From assembly GCA_031556065.1 (NCBI GenBank), contig JAVBTR010000008.1, forward strand, positions 1-64,000: a DNA stretch of 64,000 bases. The letters are read 5' to 3'. The position numbers and the translations under genes are program-made. Shown here piece after piece: positions 1 through 8,569 of the stretch; the first letter of the stretch is position 1, and every line of letters starts with the position of its first letter. This DNA comes from JAVBTR01 sp031556065. GTDB taxonomy: Bacteria; Bacillota; Clostridia; Christensenellales; Aristaeellaceae. The notes beneath the pieces were generated by a model. The model saw nothing but the letters and a program-made list of their open reading frames with translations. It ran no database searches and had not been told where the DNA came from.

Positions 1-7
1 GATTTTC

Positions 8-171
8 GGTGGAATTTCGTAGAAATTCCTACCTTGCCCGAACAAACGACCGTAAAATCGAAGATTTTACAGTGCAGTGAGGGAAATCCCTCGTGCGACA
101 CCTGTGTCGCACGAAAGCGTCGACTTTGTCGACGCGCTGAAAGCAGCCGCATCAAACCGATGCGGCTGCTT
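8..171. repeat. Array of six consecutive hairpins
   Basis: Six separate inverted repeats follow each other with almost no gap: 11-18/22-29 (loop GTA), 52-59/63-70 (loop GAA), 79-84/87-92 (loop AA), 92-101/104-113 (loop CT), 117-124/128-135 (loop TTT) and 141-153/159-171 (loop of 5). The stems are 6 to 13 bp, perfect, and all different in sequence. The last one overlaps the end of the acyltransferase gene. Short open reading frames here are not credible because the sequence is dominated by palindromes. It could be a dispersed structured repeat or a complex transcript end. The array may extend left of the window. Confidence 0.7.
141..171 (-). terminator. Hairpin overlapping the plsC-like stop codon
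   Basis: A 13-bp perfect stem (141-153 with 159-171) with a 5-nt loop. The minus-strand acyltransferase gene runs into it: its last codons (Ala-Ala-Ala-Ser-Val) are encoded by the stem and its TGA lies at the stem-loop junction (152-154). There is no clear U-run on the minus strand, so efficient intrinsic termination is inferred from position and stem strength only. Confidence 0.5.
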
Positions 172-844
172 TGCTTTGGACGTCATGCTTTGATATGCCT
201 AAACGAATGGCGGCAAGCAACTCTTCTTTTTGCTCATCCAGCGTCCGTTCTGGGTCGTACTGAATGGGGGCTGAAACAATGAAGGTGTGGTTCTTATAAT
301 CAAGATGGACAGGATAGAATTTAAGCGCCAGGTTCAGCGTACGGTGGGCCAGAGGGGCAATGTTCAAAAAACCATCGTTGATCCAGGTGTGGTGGGATTG
401 GTAACCGGAGGGCTGTTCTGGGAAGATGGTTATATAATCGCCGTTTTTAAAGTGATTCAGGCTTTGTTTAAAGGTTTTAATCCCCCGGGCATCATGGTAT
501 ACGGGCACTCCAGGGGCGCTTTTTAAAATGGGCGGCAGAATGGCTGCGGCGATGTAAGGCAGGGTGGCATTATAAAAAGGCTCCATAAAGCAGCCCGGCC
601 TCCACCAATAATCTTGTCGCACATAGGCGGGAACGGCCTTAGGGTCCATCATATCGGCATTGAGCCAGGTGTGGCATTTGTTTCTTAAAGGGAACTTGGC
701 GCACATATCGATAGGGCCCATGGCCCCCGCATGGTTGCATAAAAAAACGCAGGGTTCATCAATAAACTCTGTTTCCCAGACGGTATCCATTTTAGGAGAG
801 AAAGCCCGCACGGTCCCGGCGAGTGTATCGAATAATTTACCCAT
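152..844 (-). CDS. PlsC-like lysophospholipid acyltransferase family protein
   Basis: Protein of 230 residues, probably a membrane-associated acyltransferase of glycerolipid synthesis. It shows an NHAGAMGPID block near residue 36 (the usual NHxxxxD motif in a variant spacing), a GVPVYHD block followed by the regularly spaced stretch seen before block III, and FPEQPSG near residue 142, matching the FPEG substrate-binding block with Gln for Gly. The altered first motif means the exact acceptor is uncertain. The start ATG (842-844) has GAGG about 9 nt upstream. The gene is divergent from the YkvI-like gene. Its C-terminus is encoded inside a terminator-like hairpin. Confidence 0.75.
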   Translation of the reverse strand: MGKLFDTLAGTVRAFSPKMDTVWETEFIDEPCVFLCNHAGAMGPIDMCAKFPLRNKCHTWLNADMMDPKAVPAYVRQDYWWRPGCFMEPFYNATLPYIAAAILPPILKSAPGVPVYHDARGIKTFKQSLNHFKNGDYITIFPEQPSGYQSHHTWINDGFLNIAPLAHRTLNLALKFYPVHLDYKNHTFIVSAPIQYDPERTLDEQKEELLAAIRLGISKHDVQSKAAASV

Positions 845-967
845 TAAACAACCTCATTTTCGACAAATACTGACAGTCTTTTATATCATACTTTGCGCTT
901 TGTGTCCACCCATCGGGTGATATTTCCAGCTCCCTGGCCGTATGGTACTTTGTGGGGGGATCGCGTT

Positions 968-1927
968 ATGAGTAAACAGGGCGCTGGAAATGGCGCAATC
1001 GTCTGTGTGGGGGCTATTGTGGGTGCAGGCTTTGCTTCTGGCCGGGAAATTATGAGCTTTTTCAGCCGTTTTGGTATTTTCTCGTGGCTGGGCATTGGCC
1101 TGGCCGCGGCGGCTATGGGGTTTTTGTGCCTGTTTGTGATGGGGGTCGCAAACGCGTGTGGGGCGGACTCCCTGGTAATGATCTGCCAAAAACGCATGGG
1201 GAAGTTTGCTTTTTTAGGCCAGGGGGCCTTTGCACTGCTACTCTGCGCCACAGGTGGCAGCATGCTTTGCGCGGCGGGAGAACTGGCTGCGCTAACAGTG
1301 CCGGTGTATTATGCCTATGAAATCGGTATGGGACTGACACTGGTTTTGGGCTTTTTGCTGATACGCAAGGATTTGAGGGCGCTTTTTGTGGCCAGCAAAA
1401 TGCTAATTCCCCTTTTAATAGGCGCTTTCGTTCTATGCTATTTTGTTAAGGGCGAGCCTATGCCGAATCATTTCGATATGCATACCCTTCTGGGTCCTCT
1501 TTCCTACGGGGCCATGAACATCGCACTTTGCGTACCGGTGCTGTGCGAAGTAGGAAAAGGGTGCACCAAGGAGCACCAGCAAAGAATGGCCCTATGCACG
1601 GGACTGGTTATTTTTACATTGTTGGCCATTGGCAATGGTGCGTTGCTGCATCAAAGGGGAATGACCGGCGAGCCTCTGCCCATGGTGAAAATCCTGCGGG
1701 AGTTCGGCCTTTTCGGTTTTTATTTATGTGCGGTGATGATGTACCTTGCGGTATTCTCCACCCTTTTAACCTGCCTGCGGGGCCTATATAAAATGAACCC
1801 ATGGGCGTGCCTGAGCGTGGCGTTGGTGGCACTGATCGGTTTTGAAAAACTGGTAGGTACGATATACCCAATATTGGGTTATGGTTGCGTGATTTTAATG
1901 GCATCCTGGCGTAAAAGAGTTGTATAG
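968..1927 (+). CDS. YkvI-like membrane transporter
   Basis: A polytopic membrane protein of 319 residues, about ten hydrophobic segments, resembling the uncharacterised YkvI family (APC/LeuT-like fold). The N-terminal GAIVGAGFASGREI segment (near residue 11) is the family hallmark: an unwound first helix followed by a conserved FF..FG stretch. Substrate unknown. I chose ATG at 968 because a GGGGGGA ribosome site (about 952-960) precedes it; the longer frame from 893 would add 25 residues with no plausible site. Transcribed alone; the next gene has its own promoter. Confidence 0.75.
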   Translation: MSKQGAGNGAIVCVGAIVGAGFASGREIMSFFSRFGIFSWLGIGLAAAAMGFLCLFVMGVANACGADSLVMICQKRMGKFAFLGQGAFALLLCATGGSMLCAAGELAALTVPVYYAYEIGMGLTLVLGFLLIRKDLRALFVASKMLIPLLIGAFVLCYFVKGEPMPNHFDMHTLLGPLSYGAMNIALCVPVLCEVGKGCTKEHQQRMALCTGLVIFTLLAIGNGALLHQRGMTGEPLPMVKILREFGLFGFYLCAVMMYLAVFSTLLTCLRGLYKMNPWACLSVALVALIGFEKLVGTIYPILGYGCVILMASWRKRVV

Positions 1928-2012
1928 ATTTTCTTTTTGGAAGATATTTGCGAATAGTTCACCTCTTAATTGTATTTTTACTGGACTTTTCCTTTTCTTT
2001 TTCGGTCTGCTT

Positions 2013-2021
2013 TGCTATACT
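2013..2021 (+). promoter_or_regulatory. Extended -10 promoter of the arylacetate operon
   Basis: TGC immediately before TATACT (2016-2021) gives an extended -10 element; no good -35 is seen 17 nt upstream in the T-rich stretch. It lies about 50 nt before the first CoA-ligase start and follows a pyrimidine-rich region (1950-2010). Confidence 0.55.
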
Positions 2022-2071
2022 ATTTTTTAACCTGTTTTAGGTAGCATGGTAGCATGGAAGGAGCAAAGAGT

Positions 2072-3382
2072 ATGTGGAATCCGGCAATTGAACAAATGGA
2101 TAGGGAAGCAATGCGGGCATTGCAATTGGAGAGGCTGCAAAAAACGGTGGCCTCTTGCTATGCCAACGTGCCGATGTACCGGGGGAAGATGGACGGGTTG
2201 GGGATCAAGCCTGAGGACATTCAAAGTCTTGAGGATATCTCGAAGATACCTCTTACAAGCAAGCTGGATCTTCGGGAGCAGTACCCGTTTAAGCTGTTGG
2301 CAGTGCCCATGAAGGAAGTGGTGCGTATTCACGCATCTTCCGGGACAACAGGGAAACCCATTACCGCCGGGTATACAAAGAAAGATGTGGATATGTGGGC
2401 GGAAAACATCGCCCGTTTGGCCACGGCTGGTGGCGCCAGCGATGAAGATATTGCCCAAATCGCCTTTGGATACACGCTGTTTACAGGGGCATTCGGGTTG
2501 CACTATGGGCTGGAAAAGATCGGTGCGGCCATCATTCCCATTTCTAGCGGGAATACGGAGCGGCAGATCAATACCATGGTGGATTTCGGGGCCACGCTGT
2601 TGGTGGCTACGCCCTCCTACGCTCTTTACATGGCCGAGGTGGCCGAAAAGATGGGCGTAATGGATAAATTAAAGCTGCGCACAGGCTTGTTCGGGGCGGA
2701 AGCGTCCACGGAAGAAATGCGCAAGGAGCTGGAGAAGCGTTGGCATATTACTGCCACGGAAAACTATGGGCTTACGGAGTTGATCGGTCCTGGTGTGGCT
2801 GGCGAATGTATGTGCCAAAAAGGCATGCATATTAACGAGGACCATTTTTACCCGGAAATTATCGACCCAGACACAGGTGAAGTGTTGCCCTTTGGGGAAG
2901 AGGGGGAACTGGTGCTGACAACCCTTACCAAAGAAGCCCAGCCCACCCTTCGCTACCGCACGCGGGATATTACAAGGCTGGTTCTGGAACCCTGCGAATG
3001 CGGGCGGACACTGATTCGTATGGAAAAGGTCAAGGGCAGAAGCGACGATATGCTGATTATCCGTGGGGTAAATGTGTTCCCAAGCCAGATCGAATCCGCA
3101 CTGGTAGGCCAAAAAGGTATTGGGCCCCATTACGAAATCGTGGCTACCAGAGTGAACCATGTGGATCAGTTAGAGGTTAAGGTAGAATTAGTGGATTCGG
3201 AGTTGCTTGAAAAATACGGCGAGATCGAAGCCTTGCAAAACCGCCTGCACAATATATTAAAGACCGCTTTAAACCTGGATGTGAAGGTTACCTTGGCTTC
3301 GCCCAACAGCCTAAAGCGCTTTGAGGGCAAGGCCAAGCGGGTAACGGATTTGCGCAATCTATACGAAAAGGGGAACCAATAA
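2072..3382 (+). CDS. paaK: Phenylacetate/arylacetate-CoA ligase (PaaK-type), copy 1
   Basis: AMP-forming acyl-CoA ligase of 436 residues. HASSGTTGKP near residue 90 is the P-loop-like AMP-binding motif, YGLTE near 240 the adenylate motif, and DDMLIIRGVNVFPSQIE near 330 the PaaK C-terminal hinge. It interconverts an aryl acetate and its CoA thioester. The start at 2072 is preferred over 2054 because AAGGAG (2058-2063) is then spaced 8 nt away. It overlaps iorA by one base. Position beside IorAB suggests it acts on arylacetyl-CoA made from phenylalanine, tyrosine or tryptophan; the direction (activation, or ATP-forming release) cannot be told from sequence. A paralogue lies at 5684-6988. Confidence 0.88.
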   Translation: MWNPAIEQMDREAMRALQLERLQKTVASCYANVPMYRGKMDGLGIKPEDIQSLEDISKIPLTSKLDLREQYPFKLLAVPMKEVVRIHASSGTTGKPITAGYTKKDVDMWAENIARLATAGGASDEDIAQIAFGYTLFTGAFGLHYGLEKIGAAIIPISSGNTERQINTMVDFGATLLVATPSYALYMAEVAEKMGVMDKLKLRTGLFGAEASTEEMRKELEKRWHITATENYGLTELIGPGVAGECMCQKGMHINEDHFYPEIIDPDTGEVLPFGEEGELVLTTLTKEAQPTLRYRTRDITRLVLEPCECGRTLIRMEKVKGRSDDMLIIRGVNVFPSQIESALVGQKGIGPHYEIVATRVNHVDQLEVKVELVDSELLEKYGEIEALQNRLHNILKTALNLDVKVTLASPNSLKRFEGKAKRVTDLRNLYEKGNQ

Positions 3383-5106
3383 TGATGAAGCTCATGCTTG
3401 GCAACGAGGCCGTTGCCAGAGGCGCGTGGGAGGCAGGGGTCAAGGTGGTATCCAGTTACCCCGGAACCCCATCCACCGAGATAACAGAAAATACAGCAAA
3501 GTACGAAGAGATTAATTCCGAATGGGCCACCAATGAAAAAGTGGCCAGCGAAGTGGCCTTTGGGGCGGCGATGGCAGGGGCCAGGGCTATGACCTGCATG
3601 AAGCATGTGGGCGTGAACGTGGCAGCGGATCCGCTTTTTACGGCCGCGTACACGGGTGTGAACGGCGGTTTGGTGGTGGTTTGCGCAGACGACCCTGCTA
3701 TGCATTCTTCCCAGAACGAGCAGGATTCAAGGTATTATGCCAGGGCGGCCCATATGCCCATGTTAGAACCTTCCGATAGCCAAGAATGTAAGGATTTTAC
3801 CAAGCTTGCTTTTGAACTTTCTGAAAAATATGATACCCCTGTGTTTGTACGGGTGGTGACCCGCATTGCCCATGCCCGCTCCCCTGTGGAACTGGGCGAA
3901 AGGGCGCAGGCTGATGTCCGGGATTATAAAAAAGACCCGATGAAATATGTGATGATGCCCGGCATGGCCCGCCGCCGCCACTTGGTGGTGGAGGAAAGGG
4001 AAAAGGCCCTTGAAAAAGACGGTTGCCTTATGGATATTAACCGGGTGGAAATGGGCGATAGGGCTTTAGGTGTGATTTGCGCGGGGACAAGCTACCAATA
4101 CGTGAAGGAAGCGCTGCCTAAGGCCAGTGTGCTAAAGCTGGGGCTGGTTCATCCTCTGCCAATGGACCTGATTAGGGATTTTGCTGCCAAGGTTAATCGC
4201 CTGGTGGTTGTGGAAGAACTGGAAGGCGTGATGGAAGAACAGATCGCTGCCAAGGGAATCAAGGTGGAAGGTAAGGCCCTGACAGGGCTTCAAGGGGAAT
4301 TGTCCGTTAGCCGGGTGAAAAAGGCTATGGGCCTTGAAACGGCCCAGGAAACCCAGGATGGGCTGGTACAAAGGCCCCCGGTCTTGTGCCCCGGCTGCCC
4401 TCATCGCGGTGCTTTTTATGCTATGAACAAGTTAAAGCTCAATGTGATGGGCGACATTGGCTGCTATACCATGGCAGCCCTGGCACCGCTTAGTGCCATT
4501 GACGCTTGCCTTTGCATGGGCGCGTCTATCGGTATGGCCTTTGGTGCGGAAAAAGCCCAGGGCAAGGCATTCTCTCGCCACGCGGTGGCAGTGCTGGGAG
4601 ACAGCACCTTCATGCATTCCGGCATGACAGGGCTGTTGGACGCGGTATACAACGGTGCCACTATTACCGTGGTGATTTTAGATAACCGCATTACCGGCAT
4701 GACAGGCCACCAAGAAAATCCGGCATCCGGCAAGGATATTTATGGCAACCCTGCCCCGGAGGTAGATCTGGTAGCGCTGGTGAAAGCCATTGGCGTCAAG
4801 CATGTGCAGGTGGTGGATCCTTTCGATATTAAGGCCACAACGGCTGCTTTGAAGGAAGAAACCGCAAGAGAAGAAGTGTCGGTCATCATTATGCAAAGGC
4901 CCTGTGCCCTGTTGCTTAAAAACAAGACCATCCCTGCGGAGGTTTCCGGTTGCCGCGATTGCGGCCAGTGCATGAAGCTGGGCTGTCCGGCTTTGCAGCA
5001 CATGGATAAGGGTGTGCAAATAGACAAAAGCCTTTGTATCGATTGCGGACTTTGCCAAAGCGTATGCCCATTTGGGTGCATTCACAAAGGGGGCGAAAAC
5101 AAGTGA
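3382..5106 (+). CDS. iorA: Indolepyruvate:ferredoxin oxidoreductase, alpha subunit
   Basis: Protein of 574 residues. It oxidatively decarboxylates aryl pyruvates to arylacetyl-CoA, reducing ferredoxin. The N-terminal pyrimidine-binding domain contains SSYPGTPSTEI (near residue 24); the TPP-binding domain has PGCPHRG and VLGDSTFMHSG with NRITGMTGHQ downstream. The C-terminus carries two 4Fe-4S motifs (CxxCxxCxxxxC and CIDCGLCQSVCP). Full length for the family. ATG at 3382 overlaps the TAA of the ligase; a second ATG follows directly at 3385. The frame ends in TGA overlapping the iorB GTG, so the two subunits are translationally coupled. Confidence 0.93.
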   Translation: MMKLMLGNEAVARGAWEAGVKVVSSYPGTPSTEITENTAKYEEINSEWATNEKVASEVAFGAAMAGARAMTCMKHVGVNVAADPLFTAAYTGVNGGLVVVCADDPAMHSSQNEQDSRYYARAAHMPMLEPSDSQECKDFTKLAFELSEKYDTPVFVRVVTRIAHARSPVELGERAQADVRDYKKDPMKYVMMPGMARRRHLVVEEREKALEKDGCLMDINRVEMGDRALGVICAGTSYQYVKEALPKASVLKLGLVHPLPMDLIRDFAAKVNRLVVVEELEGVMEEQIAAKGIKVEGKALTGLQGELSVSRVKKAMGLETAQETQDGLVQRPPVLCPGCPHRGAFYAMNKLKLNVMGDIGCYTMAALAPLSAIDACLCMGASIGMAFGAEKAQGKAFSRHAVAVLGDSTFMHSGMTGLLDAVYNGATITVVILDNRITGMTGHQENPASGKDIYGNPAPEVDLVALVKAIGVKHVQVVDPFDIKATTAALKEETAREEVSVIIMQRPCALLLKNKTIPAEVSGCRDCGQCMKLGCPALQHMDKGVQIDKSLCIDCGLCQSVCPFGCIHKGGENK

Positions 5107-5666
5107 CGCAGTTTGATATGGTGATCGTGGGCGTTGGCGGCCAGGGAACCCTCTTGGCCAGCAAGATTTTAGGCCGCTTAGCCTTAGACGCGGGGCTAAA
5201 TGTCAAGGTATCGGAAGTCCATGGCATGGCCCAGCGGGGCGGCAGCGTGATTACTCACGTCCGCGTGGGGGATAAGGTTTATGCGCCGCTGGTGGCATTG
5301 GGCCAGGCGGATTATGTGGTGGCCTTTGAAGAACTGGAGGGGGCCAGAAGCGCCAATTTCTTAAAAGAAGGTGGTACCATGGTGGTAAACACCCAGGAAA
5401 TTTGGCCTATGCCGGTGATTACAGGCCAAGTAAAATACCCCGAAAAAGTGCTTGAACCCATCACACAAAAGGTGATCGCCTTAGATGCCCTGGGCCTGGC
5501 CTTAAGCGCCGGCTCCGTCCGGGCGGTAAACCTGGTGCTGCTAGGAGCGGCGGCCAAGCAGCTGCCCTTTGAAAAGACAGCCTGGGAAAGCGCCATTAAA
5601 GCCTGTGTACCGGAAAAGACCCTTGAAACGAATCTGAAAGCCTTTTCCCTTGGCTATGATTTTTAA
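5103..5666 (+). CDS. iorB: Indolepyruvate:ferredoxin oxidoreductase, beta subunit
   Basis: Gamma/beta-type 2-oxoacid oxidoreductase subunit of 187 residues, partner of IorA. The VGVGGQGTLLASKILG stretch near the N-terminus and SEVHGMAQRGGSV near residue 40 are family signatures. The start is GTG at 5103 inside the GTGA junction with iorA, preceded by a GGGGGCG ribosome site; longer readings of this frame run inside iorA and are not real. Confidence 0.92.
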   Translation: MTQFDMVIVGVGGQGTLLASKILGRLALDAGLNVKVSEVHGMAQRGGSVITHVRVGDKVYAPLVALGQADYVVAFEELEGARSANFLKEGGTMVVNTQEIWPMPVITGQVKYPEKVLEPITQKVIALDALGLALSAGSVRAVNLVLLGAAAKQLPFEKTAWESAIKACVPEKTLETNLKAFSLGYDF

Positions 5667-5683
5667 TTAAGGAAGTGTTTTAA

Positions 5684-6988
5684 GTGCAGCATATTTACTG
5701 GAATGAAACCATGGAGTGCATGGAGCGAAAAAGCCTGCGCGCTATTCAAGACGAACGGCTTCGGGATGTGGTACGCCGGGTGTATGCCAACGTACCCTTC
5801 TATCGTACCAAAATGCAGCAGCTGGGTGTGACTCCGGGCGATATTCACGGGGTGGAGGACTTGCATCTGTTGCCCTTCACGGAAAAACAAGACTTGCGGG
5901 ATAATTATCCCTTTGGTTTATTTGCAGTGCCCCAATCGGAGATCGTGCGCATTCACGCCTCCTCCGGCACCACAGGCAAGCCCTCTGTGGCAGGCTACAC
6001 CGGCGGGGATATTGACCGCTGGAGCGAACTGATGGCCAGGGCCATGTACTGCGCCGGGGTTACACGAGGGGACGTGGTACAGGTGGCTTACGGCTACGGC
6101 TTGTTCACCGGCGGACTGGGCGCCCATTACGGCGCGGAACGGGTAGGCGCTTCCGTTATTCCTATGAGCGGCGGCAACACCCAAAGGCAGTTGATGCTCA
6201 TGGAGGATTTCGGCTCCACGGCTTTATGCTGCACCCCTTCTTATGCCTTAAACCTGGCGGAAGCCTTGCAGCAGGCAGGCATTACCAAGGACAGGCTAAA
6301 GCTTCGTGCTGGTATCTTTGGTGCGGAAGCCTGGACGGACGCCATGCGGGATAAAATCGAAGATATGCTGGGCATCGACGCGTTGAATGTATATGGCTTA
6401 AGCGAAGTGATGGGGCCTGGGGTGAGCATGGAATGCATGTGTAAAAACGGCATGCATATTTGGGAAGATCATTTCCTGCCGGAAATTATTGGCGAAAACG
6501 GCAAAGCCCTGCCTTATGGCGACAAGGGGGATCTGACCTTCACCACCCTGACCAAGCATGGTATGCCTCTTTTACGTTACCGTACCCACGATATTTGCAC
6601 CTTAACAGACGAACCTTGCGGTTGTGGCCGCACCCATGTGCGCATGGGCCGCATCGAGGGCCGTACGGACGATATGCTGATCATCAGAGGCGTAAACGTA
6701 TTCCCCAGCCAGATCGAGCATACACTGCTTAATATCCAGGGCGTGGAACCCCATTACCTGATCGTGGTAGACCGTCAGGGCACCTTGGATACCATTCAAG
6801 TGCAGGTGGAGCTTTCCCCAGAATTGGTAGGGGATACGGTGAAGTCCCTGGAGAACTTGCAGCGTAAAGTACAGCAGCAGTTGGCCAGTGAAGTACTGAT
6901 TCATGCCGATGTGAAGCTTTGCCAACCCGGTACCATTGCCAGAAGTGAAGGCAAGGCCACCAGGGTGATTGATAATCGCAAGATCTAA
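5684..6988 (+). CDS. paaK: Phenylacetate/arylacetate-CoA ligase (PaaK-type), copy 2
   Basis: Second PaaK-type ligase, 434 residues, colinear with copy 1 and sharing HASSGTTGKP, YGLSE and DDMLIIRGVNVFPSQIE. The two differ at many positions, so this is an old duplication or two acquisitions rather than a recent copy. GTG start at 5684 with AAGGAAG about 10 nt before it. Its last codons contain the promoter for the next gene. Two ligases around one IorAB pair suggests different aryl side chains or opposite directions. Confidence 0.88.
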   Translation: MQHIYWNETMECMERKSLRAIQDERLRDVVRRVYANVPFYRTKMQQLGVTPGDIHGVEDLHLLPFTEKQDLRDNYPFGLFAVPQSEIVRIHASSGTTGKPSVAGYTGGDIDRWSELMARAMYCAGVTRGDVVQVAYGYGLFTGGLGAHYGAERVGASVIPMSGGNTQRQLMLMEDFGSTALCCTPSYALNLAEALQQAGITKDRLKLRAGIFGAEAWTDAMRDKIEDMLGIDALNVYGLSEVMGPGVSMECMCKNGMHIWEDHFLPEIIGENGKALPYGDKGDLTFTTLTKHGMPLLRYRTHDICTLTDEPCGCGRTHVRMGRIEGRTDDMLIIRGVNVFPSQIEHTLLNIQGVEPHYLIVVDRQGTLDTIQVQVELSPELVGDTVKSLENLQRKVQQQLASEVLIHADVKLCQPGTIARSEGKATRVIDNRKI

Positions 6989-6997
6989 TGTTATAAT
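6969..6997 (+). promoter_or_regulatory. Near-consensus promoter for the ACT-alr segment
   Basis: TTGATA (6969-6974), 17-nt spacer, TATAAT (6992-6997) with TG one base before the -10. It begins inside the end of the second ligase gene and would let the ACT/alr genes be transcribed independently of the arylacetate genes. Confidence 0.75.
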
Positions 6998-7037
6998 AAA
7001 GAAAAATTGAAGCAGAATAACAAGGGAGGCGCTTTGG

Positions 7038-7469
7038 ATGGTTGTCAAGCAGATTTCCGTTTTTATTGAAAACACACCCGGTCGTTTGTCGGATTTTACT
7101 AGGCTCTTAGGGGATAACCAAATCGATCTGGTATCCCTGTCTATTGCAGATACGGCCCAATACGGCATCCTGCGGTGCATTGTGGCAGATTATGAAAAGG
7201 CACTGAGGCTGATTTCAGAAGCGGGCTATACCGCAAGACTTACCGACGTTCTGGCCGTTTCCGTTTCAGACACCCCCGGCGGGTTGGCCAAGGTGTTGAG
7301 TGTTTTAAATGAAAGCCAGATTGGAATTGAATACCTGTACAGCTTTGTGCGGGACGCGGGGAAGAACGCGCTGATTATTTTCCGGGTGGAAGAATTGGAG
7401 CGGGCCGCCGAGGTGCTTAAGAAAAACGGCGCGCAGCTGCTCACCCAAGAGGAAGTAAGGCATCTGTGA
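7038..7469 (+). CDS. Tandem ACT-domain protein
   Basis: Small protein of 143 residues made of two ACT domains (about 1-68 and 69-138), each beginning with the ligand-loop pattern: ENTPGRLSDF near residue 11 and SDTPGGLAKV near residue 77. ACT domains bind amino acids and act as allosteric sensors; there is no DNA-binding or enzyme domain. Such proteins commonly sit beside PaaK/Ior genes, so it may sense an aromatic amino acid and modulate those enzymes (inference). AGGGAGG precedes the ATG. The stop overlaps the alr GTG. Confidence 0.8.
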   Translation: MVVKQISVFIENTPGRLSDFTRLLGDNQIDLVSLSIADTAQYGILRCIVADYEKALRLISEAGYTARLTDVLAVSVSDTPGGLAKVLSVLNESQIGIEYLYSFVRDAGKNALIIFRVEELERAAEVLKKNGAQLLTQEEVRHL

Positions 7470-8569
7470 GTTTAAGAAAAAACCTGATCACCATTGATCT
7501 AAACCAACTTCAAAAGAATTTGACGGCCATCAAAAGCGTGCTTCAAAAGGGCACGCTTTTGATGGCTGTTGTTAAAGCCGATGCATATGGTCATGGTATG
7601 GTGAAAACCGCTCACGGGATGATAAAGGCCGGGGCGGATCAATTGGCGGTGGCTACCCCGGATGAAGGGGTCGCTTTACGCCAAAGCGGTGTCGATGTGC
7701 CCATTCTTATACTGGGTGCGGCCAGGGAAAACGCGATTGAGGCCTGTGTGGAAAACGGGTTGACCCAAACGGTGATGGATAATCATATCATTGCCTTAAT
7801 CGAAAAAGCTGCCGGGGCAATGGATAAGATCGGGACGGTGCATATGAAGGTAGATACGGGGATGCGCCGCATTGGGGTCCAGAATGAAGAAGAATTTAGG
7901 CACGTTTTTAAAGCCATCCAAATGGCGCCTCATATGCGGTTAACAGGGGTGTTTACCCATTTCGCCGACGCGGATGGGGAAGACGAGGCCTTCACTTCAT
8001 CCCAACTTGAGGCCTTCCTAAAATTGACAAAAGGGCTGCCCAAGGAAGTGCTTCGCCATACGGCTAATTCGGCGGCTACATTAAGGTATCCTCAAACCCA
8101 TCTGGATATGGTGCGCCCGGGCATTGCCCTTTACGGCTGCCCGCCCGTTGAAACGGCGCTGCCCTTAAAGCCTGCTCTCCACTGGGAAACGGAAGTGGTT
8201 TTTGTAAAGACCCTTAAAAAAGGGGAAACCATTGGCTATGGCAGGACTTATACCGCCAAGGCGGACAGGGTGGTGGCCACATTGCCTGTAGGCTATGGGG
8301 ATGGCTACCATAGAGCCCAATCCAACCGGGGATATGTGCTGGTTGGGGGCCAAAAAGCGCCCATTATGGGCCGGGTGTGTATGGACCAGATCATGGTGGA
8401 TGTGACAGGTATTGAAAACGTCCATGTTGGTAGCCCTGCGGTGCTCATAGGCCGACAAGGGAAAGAGGAAATCACCCCGGATGAGGTGGCGAAGGCCTGT
8501 GGCACCATTTCCTACGAAGTGCTTCTGGCACCTACGGCCAGGGTTGAAAGGGTGTTTGTAGGTGAATAA
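7466..8569 (+). CDS. alr: Alanine racemase
   Basis: PLP-dependent interconversion of L- and D-alanine for peptidoglycan, 367 residues, normal length. VVKADAYGHG near residue 35 holds the PLP lysine; IGYGRTYTA contains the catalytic tyrosine and RVCMDQIMVDV the family block in the C-terminal beta domain. GTG start at 7466 in a GTGA overlap with the ACT gene, with GGAAGTAAGG upstream. It overlaps the next gene by 8 nt. Confidence 0.95.
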   Translation: MSLRKNLITIDLNQLQKNLTAIKSVLQKGTLLMAVVKADAYGHGMVKTAHGMIKAGADQLAVATPDEGVALRQSGVDVPILILGAARENAIEACVENGLTQTVMDNHIIALIEKAAGAMDKIGTVHMKVDTGMRRIGVQNEEEFRHVFKAIQMAPHMRLTGVFTHFADADGEDEAFTSSQLEAFLKLTKGLPKEVLRHTANSAATLRYPQTHLDMVRPGIALYGCPPVETALPLKPALHWETEVVFVKTLKKGETIGYGRTYTAKADRVVATLPVGYGDGYHRAQSNRGYVLVGGQKAPIMGRVCMDQIMVDVTGIENVHVGSPAVLIGRQGKEEITPDEVAKACGTISYEVLLAPTARVERVFVGE

